Origin: JAENVT01 sp039931555 | Lineage (GTDB): Bacteria > Actinomycetota > Acidimicrobiia > Acidimicrobiales > Ilumatobacteraceae | Direction of reading: 5' to 3' | Assembly: GCA_039931555.1 (NCBI GenBank) | Contig: JBDTRP010000102.1 | Location: forward strand, 1-64,000 | DNA: 64,000 bases | Shown here: positions 34,088-43,541 of the stretch, piece by piece | How the letters are laid out: each line of letters opens with the position of its first letter | Position numbering within the stretch: the stretch's first letter is position 1 | The notes under the pieces: model-generated | What the model was told of the DNA's origin: nothing | Seen by the model: the letters and a program-made list of their open reading frames with translations, nothing else | Database searches by the model: none | Translations under genes and position numbers: made by a program

Positions 34088-34854
34088 TGGATCTCGCTCT
34101 GGGAGGACGCAGGGCGCTCGTGCTCGGCTCATCGAGCGGCCTCGGCCGGGCGATCGCAGCCGGTCTCGCCGCCGAGGGAGCGCGCGTCGCCGTCGTCAGT
34201 CGAAGTGAAGGCCGAAGCAACGAGGCAGCCGAGTCGATCGGCGCGACTGCGGCCTTGGTTGCAGATCTCACCATTGCCGGCGCCGCCGCTCGTCTCGTCG
34301 CCGACGCGGTGACGGCGCTTGGCGGACTTGACATTTGCATCGTCAACACCGGTGGCGGCAAACCGGGCCCGATCATGGCCACGGACGGAGCCGACGATGC
34401 CGCCTATCAGGCGATGTTGCGACCCGTGCTCGAGATCAGTCGGGCCGCTGCACCCCATGTCACTGCGGGAAGTGACGGTCGCTTGATCTACCTCACCGCG
34501 CGTTCGGTCGTCGAGGCGACACCGGACCTCGCGTTGAGTTCGGTGTTCCGCAGTGGAGTGGCGGCAGCAGCGCGTTCTCTCGCACTGGAGCTCGCCCCTC
34601 GGGCGACCGTCAATGTGATCGTCACGGGCCAGTTCGCTACGCCGGCGTTGGACCGTTTCGAGAACGCACGGGCCGAGCATGAGTCGCTCTCCACCGACGA
34701 AATCCGCCGACAGCACATCGCTGCGATCCCGATGGGGCGCCTCGGCCGGGCCGAGGAACTTGCCGACATGGTCGTCTTCTTGGCGAGCGCCCGGGCGAGC
34801 TTCGTCACCGGCACTGTCGTACGCGTCGACGGTGGTGCTGTTCGCGGGTTCTGA
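34087..34854 (+). CDS. SDR family oxidoreductase with altered active site
   Basis: 255 residues. The Rossmann motif is LVLGSSSGLGRAIAAGLAAE, followed by VNTGGG (NNAG-like) and a catalytic-type Ser region in LIYLTARS. Where the YxxxK motif should fall, the sequence reads SVFRSGVAAAARSLALEL, with Phe in place of Tyr and Gly in place of Lys. The C-terminal VDGGAVRGF is normal. It may have a different mechanism, act as an isomerase or dehydratase, or be a non-catalytic partner. Last gene of the ornithine-cyclodeaminase operon. Confidence 0.87.
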   Translation: MDLALGGRRALVLGSSSGLGRAIAAGLAAEGARVAVVSRSEGRSNEAAESIGATAALVADLTIAGAAARLVADAVTALGGLDICIVNTGGGKPGPIMATDGADDAAYQAMLRPVLEISRAAAPHVTAGSDGRLIYLTARSVVEATPDLALSSVFRSGVAAAARSLALELAPRATVNVIVTGQFATPALDRFENARAEHESLSTDEIRRQHIAAIPMGRLGRAEELADMVVFLASARASFVTGTVVRVDGGAVRGF

Positions 34855-34859
34855 GACCG

Positions 34860-35162
34860 TCAGATCGGGTCGACGACCCCTTCAACCAGAGCGAACCGCA
34901 CAGTGGCAGCGTCGCCGCGAACAGATTTGGCTGCTTGGTACTCAGGTGAACGGTAGTAGGCGAGGGCTGCCCCATAACTGGGGAACTCGATGAGAACCAC
35001 CCTCGGTGGAATCGGTTCGCCCTCCAACGTCTCAACCCGGCCTCCCCCGGCCAGCACCTTCCCGCCGTACAGAGCCACTGCGTCTCGGCCGAGGGCCGCA
35101 TAGCCGGCGTACCGCTCGGCATCATGCACCACCACTTGATTCACCACATATGCCTTCGACAT
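34860..35162 (-). CDS. DUF1330 family protein
   Basis: 100 residues from the ATG at 35162. A ferredoxin-like dimeric alpha/beta-barrel domain is indicated by MSKAYVVNQVVVHDAERYAG, YGGKVLAGGG and VVLIEFPSYGAALAYYRSPE. DUF1330 proteins are small, often in catabolic clusters, with suggested monooxygenase or isomerase roles but no proven activity that I can rely on. It is 16 bases downstream of the GntR gene on the same strand and so under the same control, and convergent with the SDR gene. Confidence 0.87.
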   Translation of the reverse strand: MSKAYVVNQVVVHDAERYAGYAALGRDAVALYGGKVLAGGGRVETLEGEPIPPRVVLIEFPSYGAALAYYRSPEYQAAKSVRGDAATVRFALVEGVVDPI

Positions 35163-35178
35163 CGCCCGGCTCCCGTGT

Positions 35179-35838
35179 TCACCCGGCTGCGAGCTGGTCG
35201 TGGACGTATGCCACGCGAGCGTTGGAGATGTGCGCGCACGCCTCGCTGAACGCTCGTCCAGAATCACTATCGGAGATGGCTTCCACGATTCGCTGGTGTT
35301 CTGCCCACGACATCGCACCTCGCTGCGTGACCCGCTTCGTGTACACCCATTGAATGAGTTGGGCCATCCGCTCGACGGTACCGGCAAGCATGGAGTTGTG
35401 CGCCCCAGCGCAGAGAAGGCGATGGAACTCGGTGTTGAGTGCGGGTAAGGCCGCTACATCGCCGTCGTTGGCAGCGTCAGTCCCTAGTCGTACGACCCGC
35501 TGCAATTCGAGCAGTTGCTCGGGAGTTCGCCGTTGCGCGGCAAGCCGGGCGACCATGCCCTCCAAGGCTTCGCGCATTTCGAACAGATCGCTGGCACGCT
35601 CGGGCGAGATGACTGCCACTCGGGCTCCGCGCCTCGGTTCCAGTTCGACGAATCCCTCGGCCTCGAGCGCCTGCAATGCTTCGCGCACGGGGTTTCGCGA
35701 GACGTCGAGCTCGTGTGCCAACTGGTCTTCGAAGATCCGTTCACCCTGGTTCAGGCGCCCCTCGACAATGCGCCGTTGGACCTCCTCATACACGGCGCGG
35801 CGCAGCGGTTGATGGGCTCGACCGATCTGCGTCGTCAT
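35179..35838 (-). CDS. FadR-subfamily GntR regulator (FCD domain) 1
   Basis: 219 residues from the ATG at 35838. The winged helix-turn-helix occupies about residues 10-75 (AVYEEVQRRIVEGRLNQGER, DVSRNPVREALQALEAEGF), and the FCD effector domain follows with its metal-binding Asp and His residues (ALNTEFHRLLCAGAHNS, WAEHQRIVEAI). Its gene is divergent from the ABC importer, with operator copy 3 between. Recognition helix SRNPVREAL is shared with the second GntR at 42783-43469, so both may bind the same operator. Confidence 0.9.
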   Translation of the reverse strand: MTTQIGRAHQPLRRAVYEEVQRRIVEGRLNQGERIFEDQLAHELDVSRNPVREALQALEAEGFVELEPRRGARVAVISPERASDLFEMREALEGMVARLAAQRRTPEQLLELQRVVRLGTDAANDGDVAALPALNTEFHRLLCAGAHNSMLAGTVERMAQLIQWVYTKRVTQRGAMSWAEHQRIVEAISDSDSGRAFSEACAHISNARVAYVHDQLAAG

Positions 35839-35963
35839 TGTGGTGGGATTTTCGATCGGTCTCACGGGATCGCTCCGTTCGCCCTCATGTTCCTTTGACC
35901 TTTCTGATCGAGCCGCGGCGCCGACCAATCGGGTGTGGACATTGACGGTGAGGATATGTAGAT

Positions 35964-35978
35964 TGTATAAAGTATGCG
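35964..35978. promoter_or_regulatory. GntR-type operator (copy 3)
   Basis: TGTATAAAGTATGCG; the reverse complement CGCATACTTTATACA matches the palindromic copy 1 at 11 of 15 positions. It sits between the divergent regulator and substrate-binding-protein genes, 40 bases before the latter's start. Confidence 0.68.
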
Positions 35979-36017
35979 ATGAGCCGTCGTGGTTCACCTT
36001 ATCAAGGGGGAAATATC

Positions 36018-37628
36018 TTGAAGAAGCGCTACCGAGTTCTCGGTTCGCTGTTCGCTTTGACTCTCGTCGCCGCAGCGTGCGGGGGCGATAGCAAGACGTC
36101 GACCACCAGCAAGACGCCGAGCAGCAGCCCCACTCCCGCGTCGGGAAGCGAGTCCACCGTCGCAAGTTCCGCAGGTGACAGTTCGCCGTCCACGACGGGC
36201 GAGGTCGCCGCGGGCGGAGAGATCACGATTGCTCTCGGCTCCGAGCCCACCAGCCTCGACCCCTACCTCGTCGACGATGGCGCAGAACGTGCCGTCAATG
36301 ACAACGTCTACGAGACGCTGCTCACCCGCAGCGCCACCGGTGAGTTGCAGCCCGGTCTGGCGACCGCGCTGCCGACACAGGTCGACGACCTCACGTGGCA
36401 GTTCAAGTTGCGCGAAGGTGTCAACTTCCACGACGGCTCGCCGTTCAACGCCGACTCCGTCGTGGCAAGCATCAGCCGCATGGTCAAGCTGATTGCCGAC
36501 AAGAAGACCGACAACGACGGGTTCTACGCCAGCATCACCGGCGCCGAGAAGGTCGACGACACGACGGTCAACATCAAGACGGCCAAGCCTGACGGTGTCA
36601 TGCCTGCCCGCATGTACTGGCTGAAGATGATTGCAGCCTCGGCGGCGAAGACCGAAGACATGTCCGATGCGCCGAACGGTACAGGGCCGTACAAGTTCGT
36701 CAGCCGTACAGTCGGCTCCGACATCAAGCTCGAGGTCAACGCCGATTACTGGGGTGACAAGCCGTCGATCGCCAAGGTCAGCTACGAGTTCGTCGCCGAG
36801 GGCGGAACGCGTCTCGCCGGTTTGAAGTCGGGCAAGTACGACCTCATCACCAACCTTCCTCCTCAAGATGTCGATCAGGCACCACAGTCGGCCAAGGTGC
36901 AGGGCCAGGAACACCCGATCCTGATTCTCGACGCCACCGAGGGAATCACGGCCGATCCGAACGTGCGCCTTGCGCTCAATCTGGCGGTTGACAAGCAGGC
37001 GATTGTCGATCAGGTCTTCGGTGGCTTCGCGGCGGTCGACAAGGGTCAGCTGCTCAGCCCTTCGGTCCTCGGGTTCAATGATTCGCTCGACGCCTACCCC
37101 TATGACGCAGGCAAGGCCAAGCAAATGATCAAAGATGCTGGACTCGAAGGCAAGACGATCAACCTCGTCGGCGAGGCCGGCCGCTGGTTGAATGACCGTG
37201 ATCTGCTGGAAGCCATTGCCGGATACTGGAAGGCGGCCGGTCTGGACGTGAAGCTCGACATCCTCGAATTCGGTGCATACCTCGATGTGTTGTTCGATCG
37301 CTCCAATCGCGCCGACGCCATCTACGTCTCCAGCTCGAACGACATCCTCGACCCGGACCGTCAGTTGTCCACCTACTACCAGGCGGGTGGCATCGGATCG
37401 TCGAACACCGACGCCGACTTGTCAGCCCTTATCGACCAGGGTCGTCAGCAGCTCGATCCGAAGGATCGTGCGACGACGTACCAAAGCGCTGTCAAGCTCG
37501 CCTACGAAGGTTCATACTTCGTCTGGCTGGTGAACAACCAGGATCTGTACGGGCTTTCGACACGACTCACCTGGACACCGCGGGTCGACTCGAAGCTCCT
37601 CGTCAAGGAAATGTCAGTCACCAGCTGA
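36018..37628 (+). CDS. ABC importer substrate-binding lipoprotein (family 5)
   Basis: 536 residues. TTG at 36018 is chosen as the start because AGGGGG ends seven bases before it and the signal KKRYRVLGSLFALTLVAAAC then has an ideal lipobox; the longer frame has no signal. A Ser/Thr linker follows, then the peptide/opine/nickel-type binding fold (GSEPTSLDPYLVDDGAERAV, LREGVNFHDGSPFNADSVV, GPYKFVSR). Family 5 receptors bind peptides, opines, glutathione, sialic acid or other polar solutes. It heads a full five-gene importer operon under operator copy 3. Ligand unknown. Confidence 0.92.
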   Translation: MKKRYRVLGSLFALTLVAAACGGDSKTSTTSKTPSSSPTPASGSESTVASSAGDSSPSTTGEVAAGGEITIALGSEPTSLDPYLVDDGAERAVNDNVYETLLTRSATGELQPGLATALPTQVDDLTWQFKLREGVNFHDGSPFNADSVVASISRMVKLIADKKTDNDGFYASITGAEKVDDTTVNIKTAKPDGVMPARMYWLKMIAASAAKTEDMSDAPNGTGPYKFVSRTVGSDIKLEVNADYWGDKPSIAKVSYEFVAEGGTRLAGLKSGKYDLITNLPPQDVDQAPQSAKVQGQEHPILILDATEGITADPNVRLALNLAVDKQAIVDQVFGGFAAVDKGQLLSPSVLGFNDSLDAYPYDAGKAKQMIKDAGLEGKTINLVGEAGRWLNDRDLLEAIAGYWKAAGLDVKLDILEFGAYLDVLFDRSNRADAIYVSSSNDILDPDRQLSTYYQAGGIGSSNTDADLSALIDQGRQQLDPKDRATTYQSAVKLAYEGSYFVWLVNNQDLYGLSTRLTWTPRVDSKLLVKEMSVTS

Positions 37629-37664
37629 GCTGGCGACTCCGAGTCGGGAGCGGCAGCAAAACGC

Positions 37665-38588
37665 ATGGGGCGCTACATCGCACGACGACTAGTCGAAGGG
37701 CTCGTGGTCATCTTCGGAGTGACCGTGTTCGTCTTCGTGATCACTCGCCTTGTTGGCGACCCTGTGAAGTTCATGCTGCCGCTCTCGGCGACGCCAGAGC
37801 AGCGAGCTGCTCGACGAGCCGCGTTGGGCCTTGACAAGAGCATCCCGGTTCAGTTCGTACACTTCATCGGTGACCTGCTTCGGCTCGACCTCGGTCAGAG
37901 CGCCTATGTGCGTGGGCACTCGGCGCTCTCCGTGGTGTTCGACTACATCCCCCGCACATTGCAGCTCGTCGGACTCGGGATGCTCTTCGCTGTGCTGCTG
38001 AGCATCCCTCTGGGCGTGCTCGCCAGTCGTAAGCCCGGCGGTGTGACCGACCGCGTCCTGACCACGTTGAGCCTGATCGGGCTATCGATGCCGCAGTTCT
38101 TCTTAGGATTTGTGCTGCTCATCGCGTTCACGGTGAAGTTGCACTGGTTCGAGTCCGGCCCCGGTCCGTGGACGCATAACTTGATACTCCCGGCAATATG
38201 CCTGGCGTTGCCGGCGATCGGTCGTCTATCTATCGTGGTGCGCTCATCGATGATCGACGAGCTGAACACTCAATACGTGAAGGTGGCCAAGGCGAAGGGG
38301 ATGACACAGCGTCGTATCCTCGGCGTGCATGCGCTGCGCAACGCTGGTATTCCATATGTCACGTTGCTCGGATGGGAGGTCATCCGTGCCTTGGCCGGTT
38401 ACACGGTGGTTGTCGAGTCGGTGTTCAACTGGCCAGGACTCGGTTTCATGGCCAAGACGGCGATCAAGAATCAGGACTTCTACCTCATCCAGGCCATCGT
38501 CTTCGTCATCGCAGTCGTGGTGGTCGTGCTGAACATCGTGATCGACATCGCCTACAAGGTGCTCGACCCAAGGGTGGATCTGAGATGA
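37665..38588 (+). CDS. ABC importer permease, DppB type
   Basis: 307 residues with six membrane helices. It starts MGRYIARRLVEGLVVIFGVT like other DppB/OppB permeases and carries the EAA-type cytoplasmic loop YVKVAKAKGMTQRRILGVHA and the C-terminal signature ESVFNWPGLGFM. It forms the channel together with the DppC-type subunit encoded with overlap (ATGA) downstream. Confidence 0.92.
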   Translation: MGRYIARRLVEGLVVIFGVTVFVFVITRLVGDPVKFMLPLSATPEQRAARRAALGLDKSIPVQFVHFIGDLLRLDLGQSAYVRGHSALSVVFDYIPRTLQLVGLGMLFAVLLSIPLGVLASRKPGGVTDRVLTTLSLIGLSMPQFFLGFVLLIAFTVKLHWFESGPGPWTHNLILPAICLALPAIGRLSIVVRSSMIDELNTQYVKVAKAKGMTQRRILGVHALRNAGIPYVTLLGWEVIRALAGYTVVVESVFNWPGLGFMAKTAIKNQDFYLIQAIVFVIAVVVVVLNIVIDIAYKVLDPRVDLR

Positions 38589-39583
38589 CGATGCCTGACG
38601 AGTACACCGCGCAACAGCACGATCACGACGAGGCCGAGCAGGCAGAAGACGCCCTGCACGGACGGCCGTTCGAACTCGCCGCCGTCCGCAGCCGCGGGCT
38701 GCTGCCCGATCTGGTGCGCGACAAGCTCGGCTTCGCCTCGCTGATCTTCCTCGTGCTACTCGTCGGCTCGGCCATCTTCGGACCGATGTTGCGCCACACC
38801 GACCCCAACACAAGCGATTTGTCAAACTCGATGGCCTCGCCGGTCTGGCACGGCGGCACGTGGACTCACCCACTCGGCACCGACTGGCAAGGCTACGACA
38901 TACTCGCCAGGCTCCTCAGCGGGGCGCGCACTTCGTTGACCATCGGCGTCCTGGTGGTGTTGTTCGCCGGCACGTTCGGGGTGCTGGTCGGCCTGCTCTC
39001 GGGCTATCGAGGCGGGCGAGTCGATCGCTGGCTCATGGGCTGGGTCGACGTGCAGGTTTCATTTCCGGGACTGCTGTTGGCGATGTTGCTGATCGCACTC
39101 GTCGGCGGCAGCATCACCACCATCACCTTGATCCTCGCCGTCAACGGTTGGATGGTGTACGCCCGCATGACCCGCGGTGTCGTTCTCTCCATTCGCGAGC
39201 GACCGTTCGTCGAAGCAGCGGAGATCATCGGCTGCAAACCCAAGCGTGTCGTGTTCACCCACATCTTGCCGAACCTGTTCACCCCGGTCGCAACACTCGG
39301 CGTGCTCGAGTTCGCCCGAATCATCCTCGCCGAGGCCGCCTTGAGCTTCCTCGGTGTCGGCATCCAGTACCCCCAGATCTCGTGGGGCCTCGACATCAGT
39401 CGCGCCGGTGATCACGAGTTGTTCGGCAATCAATGGCTGATCATCTACCCAGGTCTCCTGCTCAGCCTGACGGTGCTTGCCGTGAACTTGTTCAGCAGTT
39501 GGCTGCGCGTTGCACTGGACCCGCTGGAACGCGAGAAGAAGCACGCGGCAATGACGATCGGTAACACCAAGGGGGCACTGTGA
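38585..39583 (+). CDS. ABC importer permease, DppC type
   Basis: 332 residues. A charged, His/Asp/Glu-rich N-terminal tail of about 45 residues precedes the membrane domain. The family pattern HPLGTDWQGYDILARLLSGAR is present, as are the EAA loop (VEAAEIIGCKPKRVVFTHIL) and the late signature LSFLGVGIQYPQISWG. It partners the DppB-type subunit; both ends overlap neighbouring genes. Confidence 0.92.
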   Translation: MTMPDEYTAQQHDHDEAEQAEDALHGRPFELAAVRSRGLLPDLVRDKLGFASLIFLVLLVGSAIFGPMLRHTDPNTSDLSNSMASPVWHGGTWTHPLGTDWQGYDILARLLSGARTSLTIGVLVVLFAGTFGVLVGLLSGYRGGRVDRWLMGWVDVQVSFPGLLLAMLLIALVGGSITTITLILAVNGWMVYARMTRGVVLSIRERPFVEAAEIIGCKPKRVVFTHILPNLFTPVATLGVLEFARIILAEAALSFLGVGIQYPQISWGLDISRAGDHELFGNQWLIIYPGLLLSLTVLAVNLFSSWLRVALDPLEREKKHAAMTIGNTKGAL

Positions 39584-40605
39584 GCAAGCAGCATCTCGGT
39601 GTGACCGAAACTGACCAACCCGCGCCCGCCGACACGCTGCTCGAGGTCGACCACCTCACGGTCAAGTTCTTCACCCGGCGCGGGGTTGTACACGCCGTTC
39701 GCGACGTGAGCTTCACGGTCGCCAAAGGCGAGACACTCGGACTGGTCGGCGAGAGCGGCTCCGGCAAGAGCGTCACCGCGCAAGCGCTGCTCGGTCTCAC
39801 CGAACTACCCGGCAAGATCACCAGCGGCGACGTGCGCTGGAAGGGCGAATCATTGGTCACCGACGCAGAAGCGACGCTCGCTCGAGTTCGCGGCAACGAG
39901 ATCGCCATGGTGTTCCAGGATCCGATGACATCGCTCAACCCGGTGTTCACCATCGGGATGCAGATCACCGAAGTGCTTCGTCGTCACCGCGGAATGAATC
40001 GCAAGCAGGCCCGTCAACGTGCCATCGAGCTGCTCGATCTCGTTGGCATTGGCAATCCGGCCGAGCGAGTCAAGCAGTACGCGCACGAGATGTCCGGTGG
40101 CATGCGCCAGCGCGTGCTGATCGCCATGGCCCTTGCCTGCGAACCACAACTTCTGATCGCCGACGAACCGACCACCGCGCTCGACGTCACCATTCAGGCA
40201 CAGATCCTCGAACTCATCGCCGAACTTCAGGAACGGCTCGGTCTGGCAGTGTTGTTGATCACCCACGATCTCGGCGTCGTCGCCGGACTGTGCGACCGCG
40301 TCGCCGTCATGTACTCGGGCAAGATCGTCGAGCTGTCGACCGCCGACGAGCTGTATGCCCAGCCAGGGCATCCCTACTCGGTCGGGCTCCTGCGCAGCAC
40401 TCCGCGGCTCGACGTCGTGATGCCTCGCCTCGTTTGCATTGACGGCTCACCGCCGGACCTCGTCGTTCCACAGGCCGGTTGCTCGTTCGCGCCGCGATGC
40501 CCGCTGGCAATCACGCCTTGTCTGCAGGAAACCCCTGGTCTGAAGACACACCCCAACGGTCGCAGGGTCGCTTGCTGGCGAGCGTTCGAGGATTCAAATG
40601 ACTGA
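39580..40605 (+). CDS. ABC importer ATPase, DppD type
   Basis: 341 residues from GTG 39580. Walker A GESGSGKS, Q-loop VFQDPMTSLNPVFT, signature MSGGMRQR, Walker B LLIADEPTTALD and H-loop THDLGVVAGLC are all present. The C-terminal extension has the oligopeptide-type Cys motif AGCSFAPRCPLAITPC that can hold an Fe-S cluster in relatives. It energises the importer with the DppF-type subunit that overlaps its 3' end. Confidence 0.92.
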   Translation: MSKQHLGVTETDQPAPADTLLEVDHLTVKFFTRRGVVHAVRDVSFTVAKGETLGLVGESGSGKSVTAQALLGLTELPGKITSGDVRWKGESLVTDAEATLARVRGNEIAMVFQDPMTSLNPVFTIGMQITEVLRRHRGMNRKQARQRAIELLDLVGIGNPAERVKQYAHEMSGGMRQRVLIAMALACEPQLLIADEPTTALDVTIQAQILELIAELQERLGLAVLLITHDLGVVAGLCDRVAVMYSGKIVELSTADELYAQPGHPYSVGLLRSTPRLDVVMPRLVCIDGSPPDLVVPQAGCSFAPRCPLAITPCLQETPGLKTHPNGRRVACWRAFEDSND

Positions 40606-41629
40606 CCCCGGCGCGTCGTCTGCGTTGGTAGCAGCGGGCGAGACCCTGGGAGACGGTGGCCCGCTCGTCGAGGTCGATCATCTGAGTATCCGCTTCCCGG
40701 TCGGCCGCAGCGGATTCTGGGGCAAGCAGGTCAAGTACGTCAGCGCCCTCGACGATGTCTCCTTTTCGATCGCCAAGGGTGAGACGCTTGGCTTGGTCGG
40801 CGAGAGCGGATCCGGCAAGACCACGCTTGGGCGCGCCGTGCTCCGGCGAATCACACCGGCGGAAGGCACGATCCGCTTTCGCGGCGTCGACATCACCAAC
40901 ACAACGGGTGAACCGCTCCGTCAACTGCGACGGCACATGCAACTCGTGTTCCAGGATCCGTACGCGAGTCTCAATCCGCGCAAGACGATCCTTCAGTTGG
41001 TCGGGGAGCCATTGATCGTGCATGGCCTGGCGAAGAACAGCGGCGAGGCCCGCCCGATCGTTCGCGATCTGTTGGACCGTTGTGGATTGCCCGTTGACAG
41101 CATTGACCGGTATGCCTATGCGTTCAGCGGCGGGCAACGTCAGCGTGTCGGCATCGCCCGGGCCCTGGCGCTACACCCCGATTTCATAGTTGCTGACGAG
41201 CCGGTCTCGGCGCTCGATGTCTCGGTGCGCGCCCAAGTCGTCAATCTGTTGCAGGACCTGCAAGCCGAACGCGGCCTGACGTACCTGTTCATCGCCCACG
41301 ACCTGTCGGTGGTACGCCACATCTCGCATCGCATCGCCATCTTGTACTCGGGAAAGCTCGTCGAGATCGCTCCGACACACGCTCTGTACGAATCGCCTCT
41401 GCATCCGTACACCGAGGCTCTGCTGTCGAGCGTGCCGATTCCCGACCCGCCACTTCAGCGTGCCAGGCGCCGGATCGTGCTTCAGGGCGAGATACCCAAC
41501 CCGGTCAACCCGCCGCCAGGCTGTCGGTTCCAGACACGCTGCCCGCTTGTCGAGGACCGCTGCCGCGTCGAGAGCCCGCCGCTCGAAGAGAAGGTTCCTG
41601 GCCACTGGGCCGCATGCTTCGTGCGCTGA
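40598..41629 (+). CDS. ABC importer ATPase, DppF type
   Basis: 343 residues. Walker A GESGSGKTTLGRAVLRR, Q-loop VFQDPYASLNPRK, signature FSGGQRQRVGIARAL and Walker B FIVADEPVSALDVSV are complete. The C-terminal Cys motif PGCRFQTRCPLVEDRC is present. Its start overlaps the DppD-type gene by eight bases and it ends the importer operon; a hairpin over the convergent stop region follows. Confidence 0.92.
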   Translation: MTDPGASSALVAAGETLGDGGPLVEVDHLSIRFPVGRSGFWGKQVKYVSALDDVSFSIAKGETLGLVGESGSGKTTLGRAVLRRITPAEGTIRFRGVDITNTTGEPLRQLRRHMQLVFQDPYASLNPRKTILQLVGEPLIVHGLAKNSGEARPIVRDLLDRCGLPVDSIDRYAYAFSGGQRQRVGIARALALHPDFIVADEPVSALDVSVRAQVVNLLQDLQAERGLTYLFIAHDLSVVRHISHRIAILYSGKLVEIAPTHALYESPLHPYTEALLSSVPIPDPPLQRARRRIVLQGEIPNPVNPPPGCRFQTRCPLVEDRCRVESPPLEEKVPGHWAACFVR

Positions 41630-41642
41630 GATGCGTTGTCCA

Positions 41643-41669
41643 GCGTTTCAGACCTGGTGCCTGAAACGC
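41643..41669. terminator. Bidirectional terminator hairpin
   Basis: GCGTTTCAG (41643-41651) pairs with CTGAAACGC (41661-41669) as a perfect 9-bp stem with a 9-base loop. It lies between the convergent importer ATPase gene and the flavoenzyme gene, overlapping the latter's stop codon. No T-run is present. Confidence 0.6.
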
Positions 41670-42802
41670 GCCGGTGACAGGTCAGCGGCGTTGACGCCCC
41701 GGTCGACCACAGAAGCTGGAAGTGGCTCACGGTGAACCATGGCGGCGAGAGCCTCTGCCATGGCCGGAGCTGTCTTTATCCCACCGCCACCTTGGCCGAC
41801 CAGCCACCAGAACCCCGGCGCAGTCGGCTCCTCGCCAACAACCGGGGCTCCGTCGGTGCTGAACGTGCGCAGACCTGCCCAAGCTCGGCGTACGCTCCGA
41901 ACCGGCAGCGTCGTGGCCTCCCGCACGCGGTCAAGTGCTACTGCTATATCGATCTCCTCGGCGCGAGCATCGCAGGGCATGCTCAATGTGGTGTCTGCTG
42001 ACGAAACCAGCAAACCCGCCGATTCGGGTTCGAAGTAGTACCGGCCGGCCACATCCATCACGAGGGGCCAGTGAGCATCGACATCAGCCAGCGCCGCGAC
42101 GCAGGCGGTCCGCCGCCTCGGCTCCAGTCCGAGCACCGGTACACGCGCACGCTGGGCGATGACATCGCCCCAAGCGCCGGCGGCATTGACCACCACAGGG
42201 GCGCACAGCGTCTGCGCTCCGGCGATCACCTCCCATGCATTGTCGATTCGGCGAATTTCCACGGCCTCGGAGGAGGTGATGACGTGCCCGCCGCGTTGTC
42301 GGAGGCCGTGAATGAACCCCTGAAGGAGAGCGTCGGTATCGATCGCCATGGCGTCTGGCTCGAACGTGCCGCCGCCGGCGACTGCCTGCTGGCGGAAGTG
42401 CGGGAAAAGCACGAGCACCTCGGCTGGCGTCAGGCGGCTCACCGACGCTGCGACAGTGCGAGCCGTGGCCGCGATGTCGTCGAGGAGGGCGGTGTCGCCG
42501 TACTCGCCCACCCACAGCAGGCCGCGGGGTGACAGAAGCGGATGATCGGCGAACCCAGCGGGCGGCGACTCGAAGAACGAACGGCTCGCCGCGGTAAGCG
42601 CACACACGACACGATGTCCTGAGGTCTCCGAGAGCACCGATGCAGATCTGCCTGAAGCGTGGTACCCGGGCGAATCCTCCTGCTCGACCAGAACGACGCT
42701 GCCATGCTCGGCCAACGTCCACGCGGCCGACGCTCCGGCGATACCTGCACCGATGACGATGGTGCCGACGTTCAATCGGCGCTCATCTCGGTGAGTCGGC
42801 AC
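41648..42802 (-). CDS. FAD-dependent oxidoreductase, DAO family
   Basis: 384 residues. The dinucleotide-binding motif VIGAGIAGASAAWTLAEHG lies at residues 15-33, and the substrate-side motifs GRSASVLSETSG and RAWAGLRTFSTDGAPVVGE with the terminal GQGGGGIKTAPA complete the glycine-oxidase/D-amino-acid-oxidase fold. Members oxidise amines or amino acids to imines with release of an aldehyde or keto acid. Its start lies within the 3' end of the upstream GntR gene, so both form an operon. A likely first oxidative step on an imported amine, but the substrate is not determined. Confidence 0.9.
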   Translation of the reverse strand: MPTHRDERRLNVGTIVIGAGIAGASAAWTLAEHGSVVLVEQEDSPGYHASGRSASVLSETSGHRVVCALTAASRSFFESPPAGFADHPLLSPRGLLWVGEYGDTALLDDIAATARTVAASVSRLTPAEVLVLFPHFRQQAVAGGGTFEPDAMAIDTDALLQGFIHGLRQRGGHVITSSEAVEIRRIDNAWEVIAGAQTLCAPVVVNAAGAWGDVIAQRARVPVLGLEPRRRTACVAALADVDAHWPLVMDVAGRYYFEPESAGLLVSSADTTLSMPCDARAEEIDIAVALDRVREATTLPVRSVRRAWAGLRTFSTDGAPVVGEEPTAPGFWWLVGQGGGGIKTAPAMAEALAAMVHREPLPASVVDRGVNAADLSPARFRHQV

Positions 42803-43469
42803 CTGGTTCGTGAGGTGCGCCAGACGCGGAAGTCGCCGCCGCCAGATCCCGCATCACTGAAGCCATGTGCTCGAACGTGCAGCTGCGCGCAGTCTCGGCG
42901 TCGCCCGCTTCGATCGCGTCCAAAATGCGCTGGTGCTCGTCCCATCCCATCAGCCCGCGGGTATCGGCCAGCATGCTGAACACAAGTTCGGTCTTGTGGC
43001 GCAGCGGTGCCACGACGGTCTCCAGGTACCCGTTGCCCGACGCTCGCTCGATTGCGATGTGAAAATCTCGGTGGAGTGCGGCGGCGGCGACGAGATCATT
43101 GTCTCCGGACGCACGCCGTCCGGCCGCGAGGCAGTCCCGAAGGGCCTTCAGATCGTTCTCGCTTCGATTCTGGGCAGCGAGCTCAGCAGCGTATGCCTCG
43201 AGCACACTTCGCAACTCGAGCAGTTGGCGGATCATCAGCGGATCGAGCCTGCTGACGTAGGCGCCTCGTCGGGAGACGACCTCTACCAATCCAGTGGCTT
43301 CGAGGGCGCGGATCGCTTCACGAACCGGGTTCCGTGACACACCGAGTTGCTCGGCCAGGCGATCCTCGAACAAGCGCTCACCTTGTTGCAATTCGCCACG
43401 GGTGATCATGCTGCGGATCTCCTCGGCGACAACCTCCCGGAGGGTTCGATGCGATTCTCCGATGGTCAT
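42783..43469 (-). CDS. FadR-subfamily GntR regulator (FCD domain) 2
   Basis: 228 residues from the ATG at 43469 (a start at 43478 is also possible). Winged helix-turn-helix at about 10-75 (VVAEEIRSMITRGELQQGER, GVSRNPVREAIRALEATGL), then the FCD domain with likely metal ligands in LHRDFHIAIERASGNGY and WDEHQRILDAI. It is divergent from the TauE/SafE gene with operator copy 4 between, and cotranscribed with the flavoenzyme. It is a clear paralogue of the GntR at 35179-35838. Confidence 0.9.
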   Translation of the reverse strand: MTIGESHRTLREVVAEEIRSMITRGELQQGERLFEDRLAEQLGVSRNPVREAIRALEATGLVEVVSRRGAYVSRLDPLMIRQLLELRSVLEAYAAELAAQNRSENDLKALRDCLAAGRRASGDNDLVAAAALHRDFHIAIERASGNGYLETVVAPLRHKTELVFSMLADTRGLMGWDEHQRILDAIEAGDAETARSCTFEHMASVMRDLAAATSASGAPHEPGADSPR

Positions 43470-43541
43470 GACCTGCACGTTACGTCCGTAAACGGCCTCG
43501 GATCGATCTTCGCGTCCATTCGTGCATCAGAGGGGCAATCT

